Shown here: in pieces, positions 45,500-53,555 of the stretch
How the letters are laid out: each line of letters starts with the position of its first letter
Numbering within the stretch: the first letter of the stretch is position 1
Assembly: GCA_016708125.1 (NCBI GenBank)
Contig: JADJGF010000001.1
Span: 2,874,001 to 2,938,000 of the forward strand
Length of the DNA: 64,000 bases
Source: Ignavibacteriota bacterium
GTDB taxonomy: Bacteria; Bacteroidota; Ignavibacteria; Ignavibacteriales; Melioribacteraceae
Direction of reading: 5' to 3'
Position numbers and translations under genes: made by a program
Notes under the pieces: generated by a model
Databases searched by the model: none
Told to the model about the DNA's origin: nothing
Seen by the model: the letters and a program-made list of their open reading frames with translations, nothing else

Positions 45500-46441
45500 T
45501 TAGTAATTAATAACTTCGCTGCCGGTTTTTTTCTGCCACCAATTAAAAAGATATTTACCGGTTAAAATTGTAAAAATCATAAATACTACGCCGCCGATTA
45601 AATCAATTACGTAATGGTATCGTAAATAAACTGTTGCAAAAATTAATAGTGAACCATCAATTAAAAAAAATAATTTATTTGAAGACTTTAATTTAACGGC
45701 AAGATACATAACGATTAAAGTCATTTGTGTATGTCCGCTTGGAAAAACATCACGCTGAACAACTTCAAATGGATTTATTGTTCCGGAAGGAATTGATTCT
45801 CCGGAGTTAATTATTTCTCGCAGAAAATTTGTTAGAAAAATTCCAGGCAATTCTAAATTTGTTGTTTCAAAATTATGTAAAGTAAATCGCGGACCAACTG
45901 CCGGAAGTAAAAAATATCCAACGTATGAAAGAAAAAATCCGTAGACAACCAAAAAAATTATAAAATCAAATTCCCGTGATTTATGTTTTAACTGAAACTC
46001 AACTCCTAAAATAATTGGAAGGAAAAAAAAAGTTCCATACGCGATTTGTAAAATCTCTGTTAGGATTGGATTAGCAAATTGATACAGAAAAATTGTTGGA
46101 TCTAATCCGAATAAAAATCTATCTGCGGCAATTAATAAAGAATCATAATCACTTGAGTGAATCGCATCCAATAAAATATATACTTCTTTGAAAGAAAGAA
46201 AAATTAGTGGAACAACATAATAGAAATGAACGTTTTCCCAAATTTTACTTTTTGTAATTTCAGCTTTATCAGCAAAAAATAAAACAAGAATAATTAAACT
46301 TATGTTCAGCGAAGTTAATAAAATCCATTCATCAATTAAATTGTGAAAAATTAAATTTATTGAAATAAGAAATAGATAAAAAAAGATAATAACTAAATCA
46401 GTTGCACTTAATGATTTATAAATACTTTTTCTAAAAATCAT
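45500..46441 (-). CDS. PAP2-superfamily membrane phosphatase
   Basis: This is a 313-aa membrane protein with about six to eight helices and a lipid-phosphatase core. The central motif is PSGHTQMTL, and the last is RYHYVIDLIGG, with the catalytic His and its Asp. The KxxxxxxRP motif at the first position is replaced by GPRFTLHNF-type sequence, as in the inositol-phosphoryl-ceramide-synthase/PAP2_3 branch. Substrates may be undecaprenyl pyrophosphate or phosphatidyl phosphates; a link to the glycan cluster is possible but unproven. It lies 1 nt after mgtE. Confidence 0.85.
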   Translation of the reverse strand: MIFRKSIYKSLSATDLVIIFFYLFLISINLIFHNLIDEWILLTSLNISLIILVLFFADKAEITKSKIWENVHFYYVVPLIFLSFKEVYILLDAIHSSDYDSLLIAADRFLFGLDPTIFLYQFANPILTEILQIAYGTFFFLPIILGVEFQLKHKSREFDFIIFLVVYGFFLSYVGYFLLPAVGPRFTLHNFETTNLELPGIFLTNFLREIINSGESIPSGTINPFEVVQRDVFPSGHTQMTLIVMYLAVKLKSSNKLFFLIDGSLLIFATVYLRYHYVIDLIGGVVFMIFTILTGKYLFNWWQKKTGSEVINY

Positions 46442-46442
46442 T

Positions 46443-47825
46443 TTAGGAGATGAAAATTGTTAGAAGTGAAAAATATATTATTAGTCCAACAACATCATTT
46501 GTAGTTGTTACAAAAGGACCAGTTGCAATAGCCGGATCAATATTTGCTCTATCTAAAATAACTGGAACAATTGCTCCAACCATTGTTGCGTTAACCATAA
46601 TAATAAAAAGAGAAGCCGAAAGAATATATGCAAAACTTAAATCAACTTTAAAAACAAAATATGTAATTAAAAGAAGAGCAATTGTGCAAATAAGTGAGTT
46701 AACAAAGGCAACTCGCAATTCTTTTAATAATCTTTTCATTGTATCATTTTTCCAAATATCACCGGCGTTTATTGCCTGAACCATTACAATAGCGGATTGA
46801 CTTCCTGCACTTCCGCCCATTGCCATTACTATTGGAATAAAAAAACTTGCAATTATTATTTGTTCTATTGAAGCTTGAAATGATGAAAGAACTAATGCGC
46901 TTAATAATTCACCGGCAAGCGAAACAAAAAGCCAAGGTAATCTGTTTCTCGAAACCCTAAATGTTGAATAACTAAATTCTTCTTCTTCAGTTAAACCGGC
47001 AATTTTTTGCATATCTTCAGAAGCTTCTTCATGGATTACGTCTTGAATATCATCAAAAGTAATTCTTCCTAACATTCTTCTATGTTCATCAACTACGGGA
47101 ATAGCAACTAAATCATATTTGTGCATAATGTTTGCAACTTCTTCCTGATCGATTTCCGGCGTTACAAAAATTAAATCTTCTTGGATTACTGATTTAATTT
47201 TTAGATTTAACGGATTGACCAATAATGATTTTAATGTTACAATTCCCAACAATTCATCATTTTCTTTTAAAACATAAATGTGATAGATATGTTCAAATTC
47301 CTCTGCATTTTTTCTTACTTCTTCAATTGCATCTTTGATGGTTGCATTGGTGTTTACGTAAACAAAATTGCTCGTCATAATACCGCCGGCAGTGTCTTCC
47401 GGATATTTGAGCAATTCTTTTAATTCTTCAGAATCTTCTTTATCAATATTTCTTAAAACTTGTCTTGCAATTGTTTCTGGTAGATCACTTACAATATCTG
47501 TTGCATCATCCGAGTAAAGTTCTTCAACAATATTAGAAATGGTTTTAACATCAATATCTTTAAGAATTTTTTCTCTTAAACTTTCGTCAATATCTAAAAT
47601 TACTTCACCGGCAGTTTCTGTATCGAGCAGAGAAAATGCATATTTTGCATTTGCCAAATCTAATCTATTAATTATTTCGGCAATATCGGCGGAATGTAAA
47701 TCTGCAAAAATGTTTAGCAAACTTTTTTCTGCTTCATTTTCAATCAAGCCGGTAATGCTTTCCAAAAGTTCATTATCAACTTGCAGAACAGTTTTTACAT
47801 TCGATATTTCGTTTTCTATTGGCAT
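46443..47825 (-). CDS. mgtE: Magnesium transporter MgtE
   Basis: MgtE is a Mg2+-gated channel in the inner membrane. The 460-aa protein has the N-terminal superhelical domain (FADLHSADIAEIINRL), two CBS domains (about 140-265, starting EDTAGGIMTSNFVYV), a linker, and five C-terminal helices with the pore motif around IVMAMGGSAGSQSAIVM. Length is normal for the family. Its start overlaps the rsmA stop by 10 nt. No leader or riboswitch is possible between the two. Confidence 0.97.
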   Translation of the reverse strand: MPIENEISNVKTVLQVDNELLESITGLIENEAEKSLLNIFADLHSADIAEIINRLDLANAKYAFSLLDTETAGEVILDIDESLREKILKDIDVKTISNIVEELYSDDATDIVSDLPETIARQVLRNIDKEDSEELKELLKYPEDTAGGIMTSNFVYVNTNATIKDAIEEVRKNAEEFEHIYHIYVLKENDELLGIVTLKSLLVNPLNLKIKSVIQEDLIFVTPEIDQEEVANIMHKYDLVAIPVVDEHRRMLGRITFDDIQDVIHEEASEDMQKIAGLTEEEEFSYSTFRVSRNRLPWLFVSLAGELLSALVLSSFQASIEQIIIASFFIPIVMAMGGSAGSQSAIVMVQAINAGDIWKNDTMKRLLKELRVAFVNSLICTIALLLITYFVFKVDLSFAYILSASLFIIMVNATMVGAIVPVILDRANIDPAIATGPFVTTTNDVVGLIIYFSLLTIFIS

Positions 47826-48595
47826 TTATTGTTTTGAATAAATTCTGTTAAATGTAAAAAATCAATTAAATCTAATTCTTCAGCTCGTTTTGAGAAATTA
47901 AACTCAAATGTTGTGAAATCACAGTTTGCAAATATACTATTCCTAAGGGAATTAATTAAGGTTTTTCTCCTATTTCCGAATGATGCTTTCACAACTTTAA
48001 TAAAAATTTCTTTATCAATTTTAGGCGATTCTGATTTATCAAAAACCAGATGAATTATTGCCGCATCAATATTTGGTTTTGGATAAAATACATTTAGTGA
48101 AACTTTTGTTACTAAATTAATTGTTGAAAAATAATTAAATATTACTGTTATCGCTCCGTATTCTTTTGTCCTTTTTTGTGCAGTAAGCCTTTTTGCAATA
48201 TCATTTGAAATAATAAAACTTGCTTCTTTTACAATTTCTTTTTCATCAAGTAGTTTAAATAAAATATCTCCCGTAAGATTAAATGGAATATTTCCAATAA
48301 TTTTTAACGGAAATTTTAAGTTCAAATCACATAAATTAATTTTAGTAAAATCTGAATTAATAATTTCAGCTTTTGGGAAATTAAGTTTTAAATCTTCAAT
48401 AACTCGTGTATCAATTTCAATTGCGTAAAATTCTTCAACTTTTTTTGATATTTCATTAGTTATAAAACCTTTGCCGGGACCAATTTCCAACACAGAATCT
48501 GAACTTTGAATTTGCAGACAATCAATCATTTTGTGAACAATATTCTTATCTGTCAAATAATTTTGACCAAATTTTTTTAAAGGTTTTATTGCCAT
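47816..48595 (-). CDS. rsmA: 16S rRNA dimethyladenosine transferase (RsmA/KsgA)
   Basis: RsmA dimethylates two adjacent adenines near the 3' end of 16S rRNA. The 259-aa protein has the expected motifs: KKFGQNYLTDKNIVHKM, VLEIGPGKGFITNEI (SAM site), and the catalytic NIPFNLTG, a variant of the usual NLPYN. VFYPKPNIDAAIIHL is also present. It is the first gene of the minus-strand group and overlaps mgtE by 10 nt. Upstream lies a divergent space of 104 nt shared with the ROK kinase. Confidence 0.97.
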   Translation of the reverse strand: MAIKPLKKFGQNYLTDKNIVHKMIDCLQIQSSDSVLEIGPGKGFITNEISKKVEEFYAIEIDTRVIEDLKLNFPKAEIINSDFTKINLCDLNLKFPLKIIGNIPFNLTGDILFKLLDEKEIVKEASFIISNDIAKRLTAQKRTKEYGAITVIFNYFSTINLVTKVSLNVFYPKPNIDAAIIHLVFDKSESPKIDKEIFIKVVKASFGNRRKTLINSLRNSIFANCDFTTFEFNFSKRAEELDLIDFLHLTEFIQNNKCQ

Positions 48596-48699
48596 CTTTC
48601 TTTGAAGATAAGTTTAACTTTTTTAACTTAATATTGAAAATGATAAAATTTAATTTCTCCGCACAAAATAACAATAAAAACTAATTTTAGAGGAATAAC

Positions 48700-49671
48700 T
48701 TGGCAAAAGATTATATTATTTCCGTTGATTTAGGTGGGACAAAAATACTTTCTGCTTTAATTAATAAAGAGAAGCAAATTGTTGATAGAACAAAAGTTTC
48801 TACCGATATAAAAAAAGGTGCTGATTTTTTAGTAGAATCTGTTGCGGAAAGTATTAAAGAATTGTTGAGTAAAAATGGAATTGATGAATCGCAAATTAAA
48901 GCTTTGGCATTAGGTGTTCCGGGAACTGTAAATCCGGAAAGCGGAATTATTTCAGTTGCACCAAATTTGCAAATTGAAAATTTCAACATAAAAAAAGAAA
49001 TGGGAAAATATTTTAACATTCCAATGCTTTTGGAAAATGATGTTAACATGGCGGCTTTGGGAATTAAATATTTTGAATATAACAATACAATTAACAATGG
49101 ATTAGTAGTTTTTCTAGGAACCGGAATTGGGGGCGGACTAATTTTTAACGGACAATTTTACAGAGGTTCATCATTTTTTGCCGGCGAAATTGGGCATATG
49201 AAAGTTAGATCAAATGGTTATTTTGATGGAGACGGAGAAAAATCTACTTTTGAAAATCTTGCGAGCAGAACAGCAATTGTAAATAATATTATTAAAAAAT
49301 CAGAAAAGAAAAATACAGCTCTAAGAAAAATTATTAAGGATAAAGAAAAAATTAAAAGCAAGAATTTGCAAAAAGCTATTGAACAAAAGGACGAATTAGT
49401 AATTGAAGAAATTGAAAAAGCTTGTAAAATTGTCGGAACAGTTTTAGGAAGTATTACAACATTATTAAATTTAGACACAATTGTTTTAGGCGGCGGATTA
49501 ATTGAAGCAAATGAAAAATTTATGATGGAAAAAATTGAAAAAGCATTTAAAAATTCAGCAATAAAAGATGCGGCAAAAATTGTGAATTTAAAAGCAACAA
49601 CTCTTGGCGATGACGCTCCGCTCTATGGGGGATATGCTTTAGTTGAGGAGTTTATAAAAGATGAAAATTAA
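48700..49671 (+). CDS. ROK-family sugar kinase (glucokinase-like)
   Basis: This is a 323-aa kinase of the ROK family. The ATP-binding start is ISVDLGGTKILSALIN, and the phosphate and sugar-binding parts are NDVNMAALG, FLGTGIGGGLIFNG, and AGEIGHMKV. The usual zinc motif (CxCGxxGCxE) after the EIGH site is absent: RSNGYFDGDGEKSTFENLAS contains no cysteine. VLGGGLIEA closes the domain. A TTG start at 48700 follows AGAGG. Glucose phosphorylation is the likeliest activity, with N-acetyl sugars as alternatives. It overlaps the beta-lactamase gene by 11 nt. Confidence 0.9.
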   Translation: MAKDYIISVDLGGTKILSALINKEKQIVDRTKVSTDIKKGADFLVESVAESIKELLSKNGIDESQIKALALGVPGTVNPESGIISVAPNLQIENFNIKKEMGKYFNIPMLLENDVNMAALGIKYFEYNNTINNGLVVFLGTGIGGGLIFNGQFYRGSSFFAGEIGHMKVRSNGYFDGDGEKSTFENLASRTAIVNNIIKKSEKKNTALRKIIKDKEKIKSKNLQKAIEQKDELVIEEIEKACKIVGTVLGSITTLLNLDTIVLGGGLIEANEKFMMEKIEKAFKNSAIKDAAKIVNLKATTLGDDAPLYGGYALVEEFIKDEN

Positions 49672-50479
49672 AATTTTATTATTTCAATTAATTTGTTTTG
49701 TGGTTTCTAATTTTTCTCAAACTCCGATTGAAGAAATTACTGAAAATTATTTCGTTAAAAATGAATGGGAATCTTTTTTCAATAAAGCAAATGTTACCGG
49801 AACTTTTGTCCTTTATAATTTAACAAAAGATTCATGTTTAGTTTATAATTCCGATAGAGCTGAAACTCAATATTTGCCGGCATCGACTTTTAAAATTCCC
49901 AATTCATTAATTTCACTTGAAACCAAAGTAATAAATGATGAAAATGAAATTATAAAATGGGATGGCGAAAAAAGATTTATCGATAATTGGAATCAAGATC
50001 ATAATTTAAAATCGGGAATAAAATATTCGGTGGTTTGGTTTTATCAAGAATTGGCGAGAAGAATTGGATTTGAAAAAATGCAAGAATTTGTAACAAAAAT
50101 AAATTATGGTAATAAAAAACTCGGTGATAAAATTGATACTTTTTGGCTTGAAGGAGATTTAAGAATTAATGCCGTTGAACAAATTTTATTTTTAAATAAA
50201 TTTATTAAGAATGAATTACCTTTCTCCAAACGAAATATGGAAATTGTAAAAAATATTCTTTTGGTTGATTCTACCGATGCTTATAAATTATATGCAAAAA
50301 CCGGTTGGTCAGCACGTGTTGAAAAAGATAAACAAATTGGCTGGTATGTTGGTTTTGTTGAAACTAAAAATGATACTTGGATATTTGCAATTAATATTGA
50401 TATAAATGATGAAAAAGATTTACCACAAAGAATTAATATTACACGAGAAATTTTAAAGTCGGAAGGAATAATTAAATAA
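49661..50479 (+). CDS. Class D (OXA-type) beta-lactamase
   Basis: This is a 272-aa secreted serine hydrolase with every class D landmark: signal peptide (1-19), Ser75 and Lys78 in STFK, Ser123-Val-Val in YSVVW, YGN at 149-151, Trp162 in TFWLEG, and KTGW at 213-216. WDGEKR is the loop before the second motif. In the family Ser75 is the acylation nucleophile and Lys78 is N-carboxylated. Hydrolysis of some beta-lactams is therefore likely, though the spectrum cannot be read. No transmembrane sensor domain (BlaR-like) is present. It overlaps the ROK kinase gene by 11 nt. No mobile element adjoins. Confidence 0.93.
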   Translation: MKIKILLFQLICFVVSNFSQTPIEEITENYFVKNEWESFFNKANVTGTFVLYNLTKDSCLVYNSDRAETQYLPASTFKIPNSLISLETKVINDENEIIKWDGEKRFIDNWNQDHNLKSGIKYSVVWFYQELARRIGFEKMQEFVTKINYGNKKLGDKIDTFWLEGDLRINAVEQILFLNKFIKNELPFSKRNMEIVKNILLVDSTDAYKLYAKTGWSARVEKDKQIGWYVGFVETKNDTWIFAINIDINDEKDLPQRINITREILKSEGIIK

Positions 50480-50492
50480 TATCTTATTGATT

Positions 50493-51026
50493 TTATTCTT
50501 CATTCATTACTTTCAAAATTCTTTCTAATTCTTCGCTTGATTGTGTCCAATTCATATATAAATTTTCTAAATCATTTTTTACTTTGTCATAATTAATTTT
50601 ATTCTGCTTTGCTAAAACCGGATTAGAATAGACTTCTTCTTTCATCATATCTAATTCTAAATTTGTTTTGAGATTTTCGAATTTCTCAATTTCAGTTTCA
50701 TAAATTTTTATTTGCGATTTTAAATCTTTTGTTGCTTTATGAAATTTTTGGCGTTTTTCAGCTTCAAATCTTTTTTGATCTTTTCGAGTAATTTTATTTG
50801 ATTCATCAACGTTTGAAATCTCATCGTTTTCCGAAAAATCTATTTCTTCTTTTTTCGATATGTAATAATCAATTCCGCCGTAAAATATTTTTAAATTATG
50901 ATTTCTAACTTCAATTACTTTTGAAACAATCGGTTTAAGAAAATCAACATCGTGAGAAACAATTATTAAAGTTCCGTTAAATTTCATTAATGCATTTTGC
51001 AAAATTTTCTTTGAATCAAAATCCAA
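50493..51026 (-). CDS. ABC-F ATPase, 3' fragment after frameshift
   Basis: This 177-aa frame is the C-terminal end of the ABC-F protein encoded upstream. Read past its nominal start, the frame extends back through TIILDEPTNHLDFDSKK (Walker B of the second ATPase half) to about 51100. It contains GTLIIVSHDVDFL (the H loop), then a lysine/glutamate-rich coiled coil, and the usual ABC-F C-terminus. It is not an independent gene: a single missing A in the A tract (minus strand; T run 51098-51102 on the plus strand) splits it from the 5' part. Confidence 0.85.
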   Translation of the reverse strand: MDFDSKKILQNALMKFNGTLIIVSHDVDFLKPIVSKVIEVRNHNLKIFYGGIDYYISKKEEIDFSENDEISNVDESNKITRKDQKRFEAEKRQKFHKATKDLKSQIKIYETEIEKFENLKTNLELDMMKEEVYSNPVLAKQNKINYDKVKNDLENLYMNWTQSSEELERILKVMNEE

Positions 51027-52444
51027 ATGATTTGTAGGTTCATCAAGAATAATTGTATTTGCTTTTGTAAGTAGAACTTTTGCAAGCCCAACACGACTTT
51101 TTCGCCACCGGAAAGTACTTTAATTTTTTTGAAAACTTCATCTCCATTAAATAAAAATGCACCGAGCAAAGTTCTAAGTTGAGCAATTGTACTTTCAGAA
51201 TCACTTTCCGCAAGTTCTGTAATTATATCGTTTTCCAAATTTAAATTGTCAACAACATCTTGAGCATAAAATGAAATTAATGTATTGTGACCAAATTCAA
51301 TTTTTCCGAAAGTTGGTTCTAATCTCTTTGAAATAATTTTTGAAAGTGTAGTTTTTCCCGCGCCGTTTGGTCCAACCAAAGCAATTTTTTCACCGCGTTC
51401 AATATCTAAATTTATATTTTCTAAAACATTTAAATTCCCGTAAGATTTTGCAACATTAATAATTTTTATTGGAACAACGCCGCTTGGAGTTGTATCAAAA
51501 AAATGGAAATGAATTTTATTTTCGGTTTCAACTAATTCAATTCTATCAATTTTATCAAGCTGTTTTATTCTGCTTTGGACTTGTTTAGCTTTTGTAGCTT
51601 TGTATCTGAATCGTTCAATAAATTGTTCTGTTTGTTTAATCTTTTTTTGTTGTTCCGCAAATTCTAATTTTAATCGCTCAGCCCTTTCTTCTTTAAAATT
51701 TAAATATTCGTTGTAGCTGCCTTTATAGAAAGTTACATTTTTGTTATAAATTTCTAAAGTTTTATTGCAAATATTATTTACAAAATATCTATCATGACTA
51801 ACAAGAATAATTGCACCTTTAAAAGATTTTAGAAATTTTACAAGCCATTGAAGCGAATCAATATCCAAATGATTTGTAGGTTCATCCAATAGAATTATAT
51901 CATTATTTGAAGTTAAAATTTTTGCAAGTTCAACTCTCATTTGCCATCCGCCGGAAAGCTCGGATGTGGATTTTTCAAATAATTCTTTACCGAAACCCAA
52001 GCCCATTAAAATTTTTTCTATTGTGGAATTAATTTCATAATAACCGATTTCTTCTTTCAGATGATTTAAATTTCCAAGTTGATGAATAATTTCATCGTGT
52101 TCAATTCCGTGAGAGGGAAGTTGTTGAAGTTTATCATGAAGAATATTTTCTCTTTCATCTATTTGAATTATTTGAGTAAGAGAATTTCTAACATCATCAA
52201 AAATTGAACTTTTACTTGTAGAAATTAATTCTTGCGGAAGGTAGCCGATTTTTAATCCTTTCTTGAAATTTATTGTTCCACTTTCTTGCGATTGTTTTCC
52301 GGAAAGCATTTTTAAAAATGTAGATTTTCCGGTTCCGTTAGAACCCACAAGTGCAATTTTATCAATTGGAAGAATTTTTAGATTTACGTTTTCAAATAAA
52401 TTCTCGCCGGTAAATTGTACGGAAAGGTTGTTGATATCAATCAT
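50987..52444 (-). CDS. ABC-F family ATPase, 5' part (frameshifted)
   Basis: This cytoplasmic ribosome-associated ATPase of the ABC-F family (Uup/YdiF/EttA type) has no membrane domain. The frame holds the first ATPase half (Walker A LVGSNGTGKSTFLKM; signature ELSGGWQMRVELAK; Walker B LLDEPTNHLD), the linker with charged helices, and the second half (VGPNGAGKTTLSKI) up to LSGGEK. After LSGGEK the correct frame continues SRVGLAK only if one extra A is supplied. As written, the chain drifts into non-homologous sequence and ends at residue 485. Members protect ribosomes or resolve stalls; a resistance role is not shown. Confidence 0.9.
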   Translation of the reverse strand: MIDINNLSVQFTGENLFENVNLKILPIDKIALVGSNGTGKSTFLKMLSGKQSQESGTINFKKGLKIGYLPQELISTSKSSIFDDVRNSLTQIIQIDERENILHDKLQQLPSHGIEHDEIIHQLGNLNHLKEEIGYYEINSTIEKILMGLGFGKELFEKSTSELSGGWQMRVELAKILTSNNDIILLDEPTNHLDIDSLQWLVKFLKSFKGAIILVSHDRYFVNNICNKTLEIYNKNVTFYKGSYNEYLNFKEERAERLKLEFAEQQKKIKQTEQFIERFRYKATKAKQVQSRIKQLDKIDRIELVETENKIHFHFFDTTPSGVVPIKIINVAKSYGNLNVLENINLDIERGEKIALVGPNGAGKTTLSKIISKRLEPTFGKIEFGHNTLISFYAQDVVDNLNLENDIITELAESDSESTIAQLRTLLGAFLFNGDEVFKKIKVLSGGEKVVLGLQKFYLQKQIQLFLMNLQIIWILIQRKFCKMH

Positions 52445-52527
52445 GTAAGATTTTTTTATAATAATTTATTAAGAAAGGAAATATATCTTGTTTAATGATT
52501 TCTTTACAACTTAATTATTTATAAAAT

Positions 52528-53505
52528 TTATAACGGAATTGAATTTGGAATTATTTTGCTTAACAAATTATGACCAACTTTTGAAAAATGTATTCCATCA
52601 CCGTATAAGTATAAATCTTTTGAATTAAATTTACTTTTTAAAATGTTTTTAGAAATATCAATAGCATTAATATTAAATGATCTTAATGAATCAACCAATA
52701 AAGTTTGCGGATTGAAGTTTACAACATTTTTATTTCTGATTTGATATTCATACGGCAAGGTTATGACATAAAAATTTATTTTTTTAGAATCTAAAATTTG
52801 TTTTATATCTTTTAAATTTTTAACCGCAGTTTGAAATTGCAAATTTTCATTATTGTAAAAATTTTCATCATATAAATAATAAGATTCAGCTCTATCAAAA
52901 AAAATGTGTTTTAGAAAATGGTAAAATTTAAAATTGTTTCTAATAAAAATTAAAACCCGATTTAGCCAATTTGAAGAATTAATTTCAATTTCATTGTTAA
53001 GAGTGAAGTTGGAATAAATATCATTTAAACACCAGAATAAAACAACAGAGGAAATTTTATTTTGATTTCCTTCATCTAAAAAAAATTTCTTAATAATATT
53101 TTTATAATCTAAACTTGAATATCCAATTAGAGCAGAATTTAAAATTTGTGATTCGGTTAATGAAGAATTAAGTAAACCGGCAAATGTTGAATCAGATTCA
53201 ACTCCAATTCCCATAGTAATAGAATCACCCAAAAATAAAATTTTATTTTTAACATTTTTGTTTGGTGAGTTTAATTTCCAAAATCTATTTTGATCGACAA
53301 ATTTTATTATTCCATTTGAATATCCGTGAGAATTTGCAACTAAGCCGGGAGAAGTAAAGTAAACATTTTCTTCTAAGAGTGATTTTTCAGTTCCTGGTAA
53401 TTGAATTTGGGGAAATGCAAAACGAATTGAAATTTCAAATAATCCAAATAAGAGAATTACGATAAGTAAATTTATTAAAAAAATTTTTGTATAAAATTTT
53501 ATCAA
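52528..53505 (-). CDS. SGNH/GDSL-type hydrolase, membrane anchored
   Basis: This is a 325-aa protein with an N-terminal signal anchor (about 7-27) and an SGNH hydrolase fold. The nucleophile block is FLGDSITMGIG, a conserved Asn is in WCLNDIY, and the catalytic Asp-His is in DGIHFSKVGH. Such enzymes remove acyl or acetyl groups from lipids or glycans; a role in glycan decoration would fit the nearby surface genes, but this is an inference. It stands between the ABC-F gene and the PorZ-like gene, all on the minus strand. Confidence 0.8.
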   Translation of the reverse strand: MIKFYTKIFLINLLIVILLFGLFEISIRFAFPQIQLPGTEKSLLEENVYFTSPGLVANSHGYSNGIIKFVDQNRFWKLNSPNKNVKNKILFLGDSITMGIGVESDSTFAGLLNSSLTESQILNSALIGYSSLDYKNIIKKFFLDEGNQNKISSVVLFWCLNDIYSNFTLNNEIEINSSNWLNRVLIFIRNNFKFYHFLKHIFFDRAESYYLYDENFYNNENLQFQTAVKNLKDIKQILDSKKINFYVITLPYEYQIRNKNVVNFNPQTLLVDSLRSFNINAIDISKNILKSKFNSKDLYLYGDGIHFSKVGHNLLSKIIPNSIPL

Positions 53506-53555
53506 GTGAAATCAAAAAATTATTAACTAAAAATCTAAAAAATAATCTAACATAT

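Noticed and set aside
49661..50479. Considered as the sensor part of a BlaR-type receptor
   Set aside because: The protein is 272 aa with only a signal peptide; there is no membrane metallopeptidase part.
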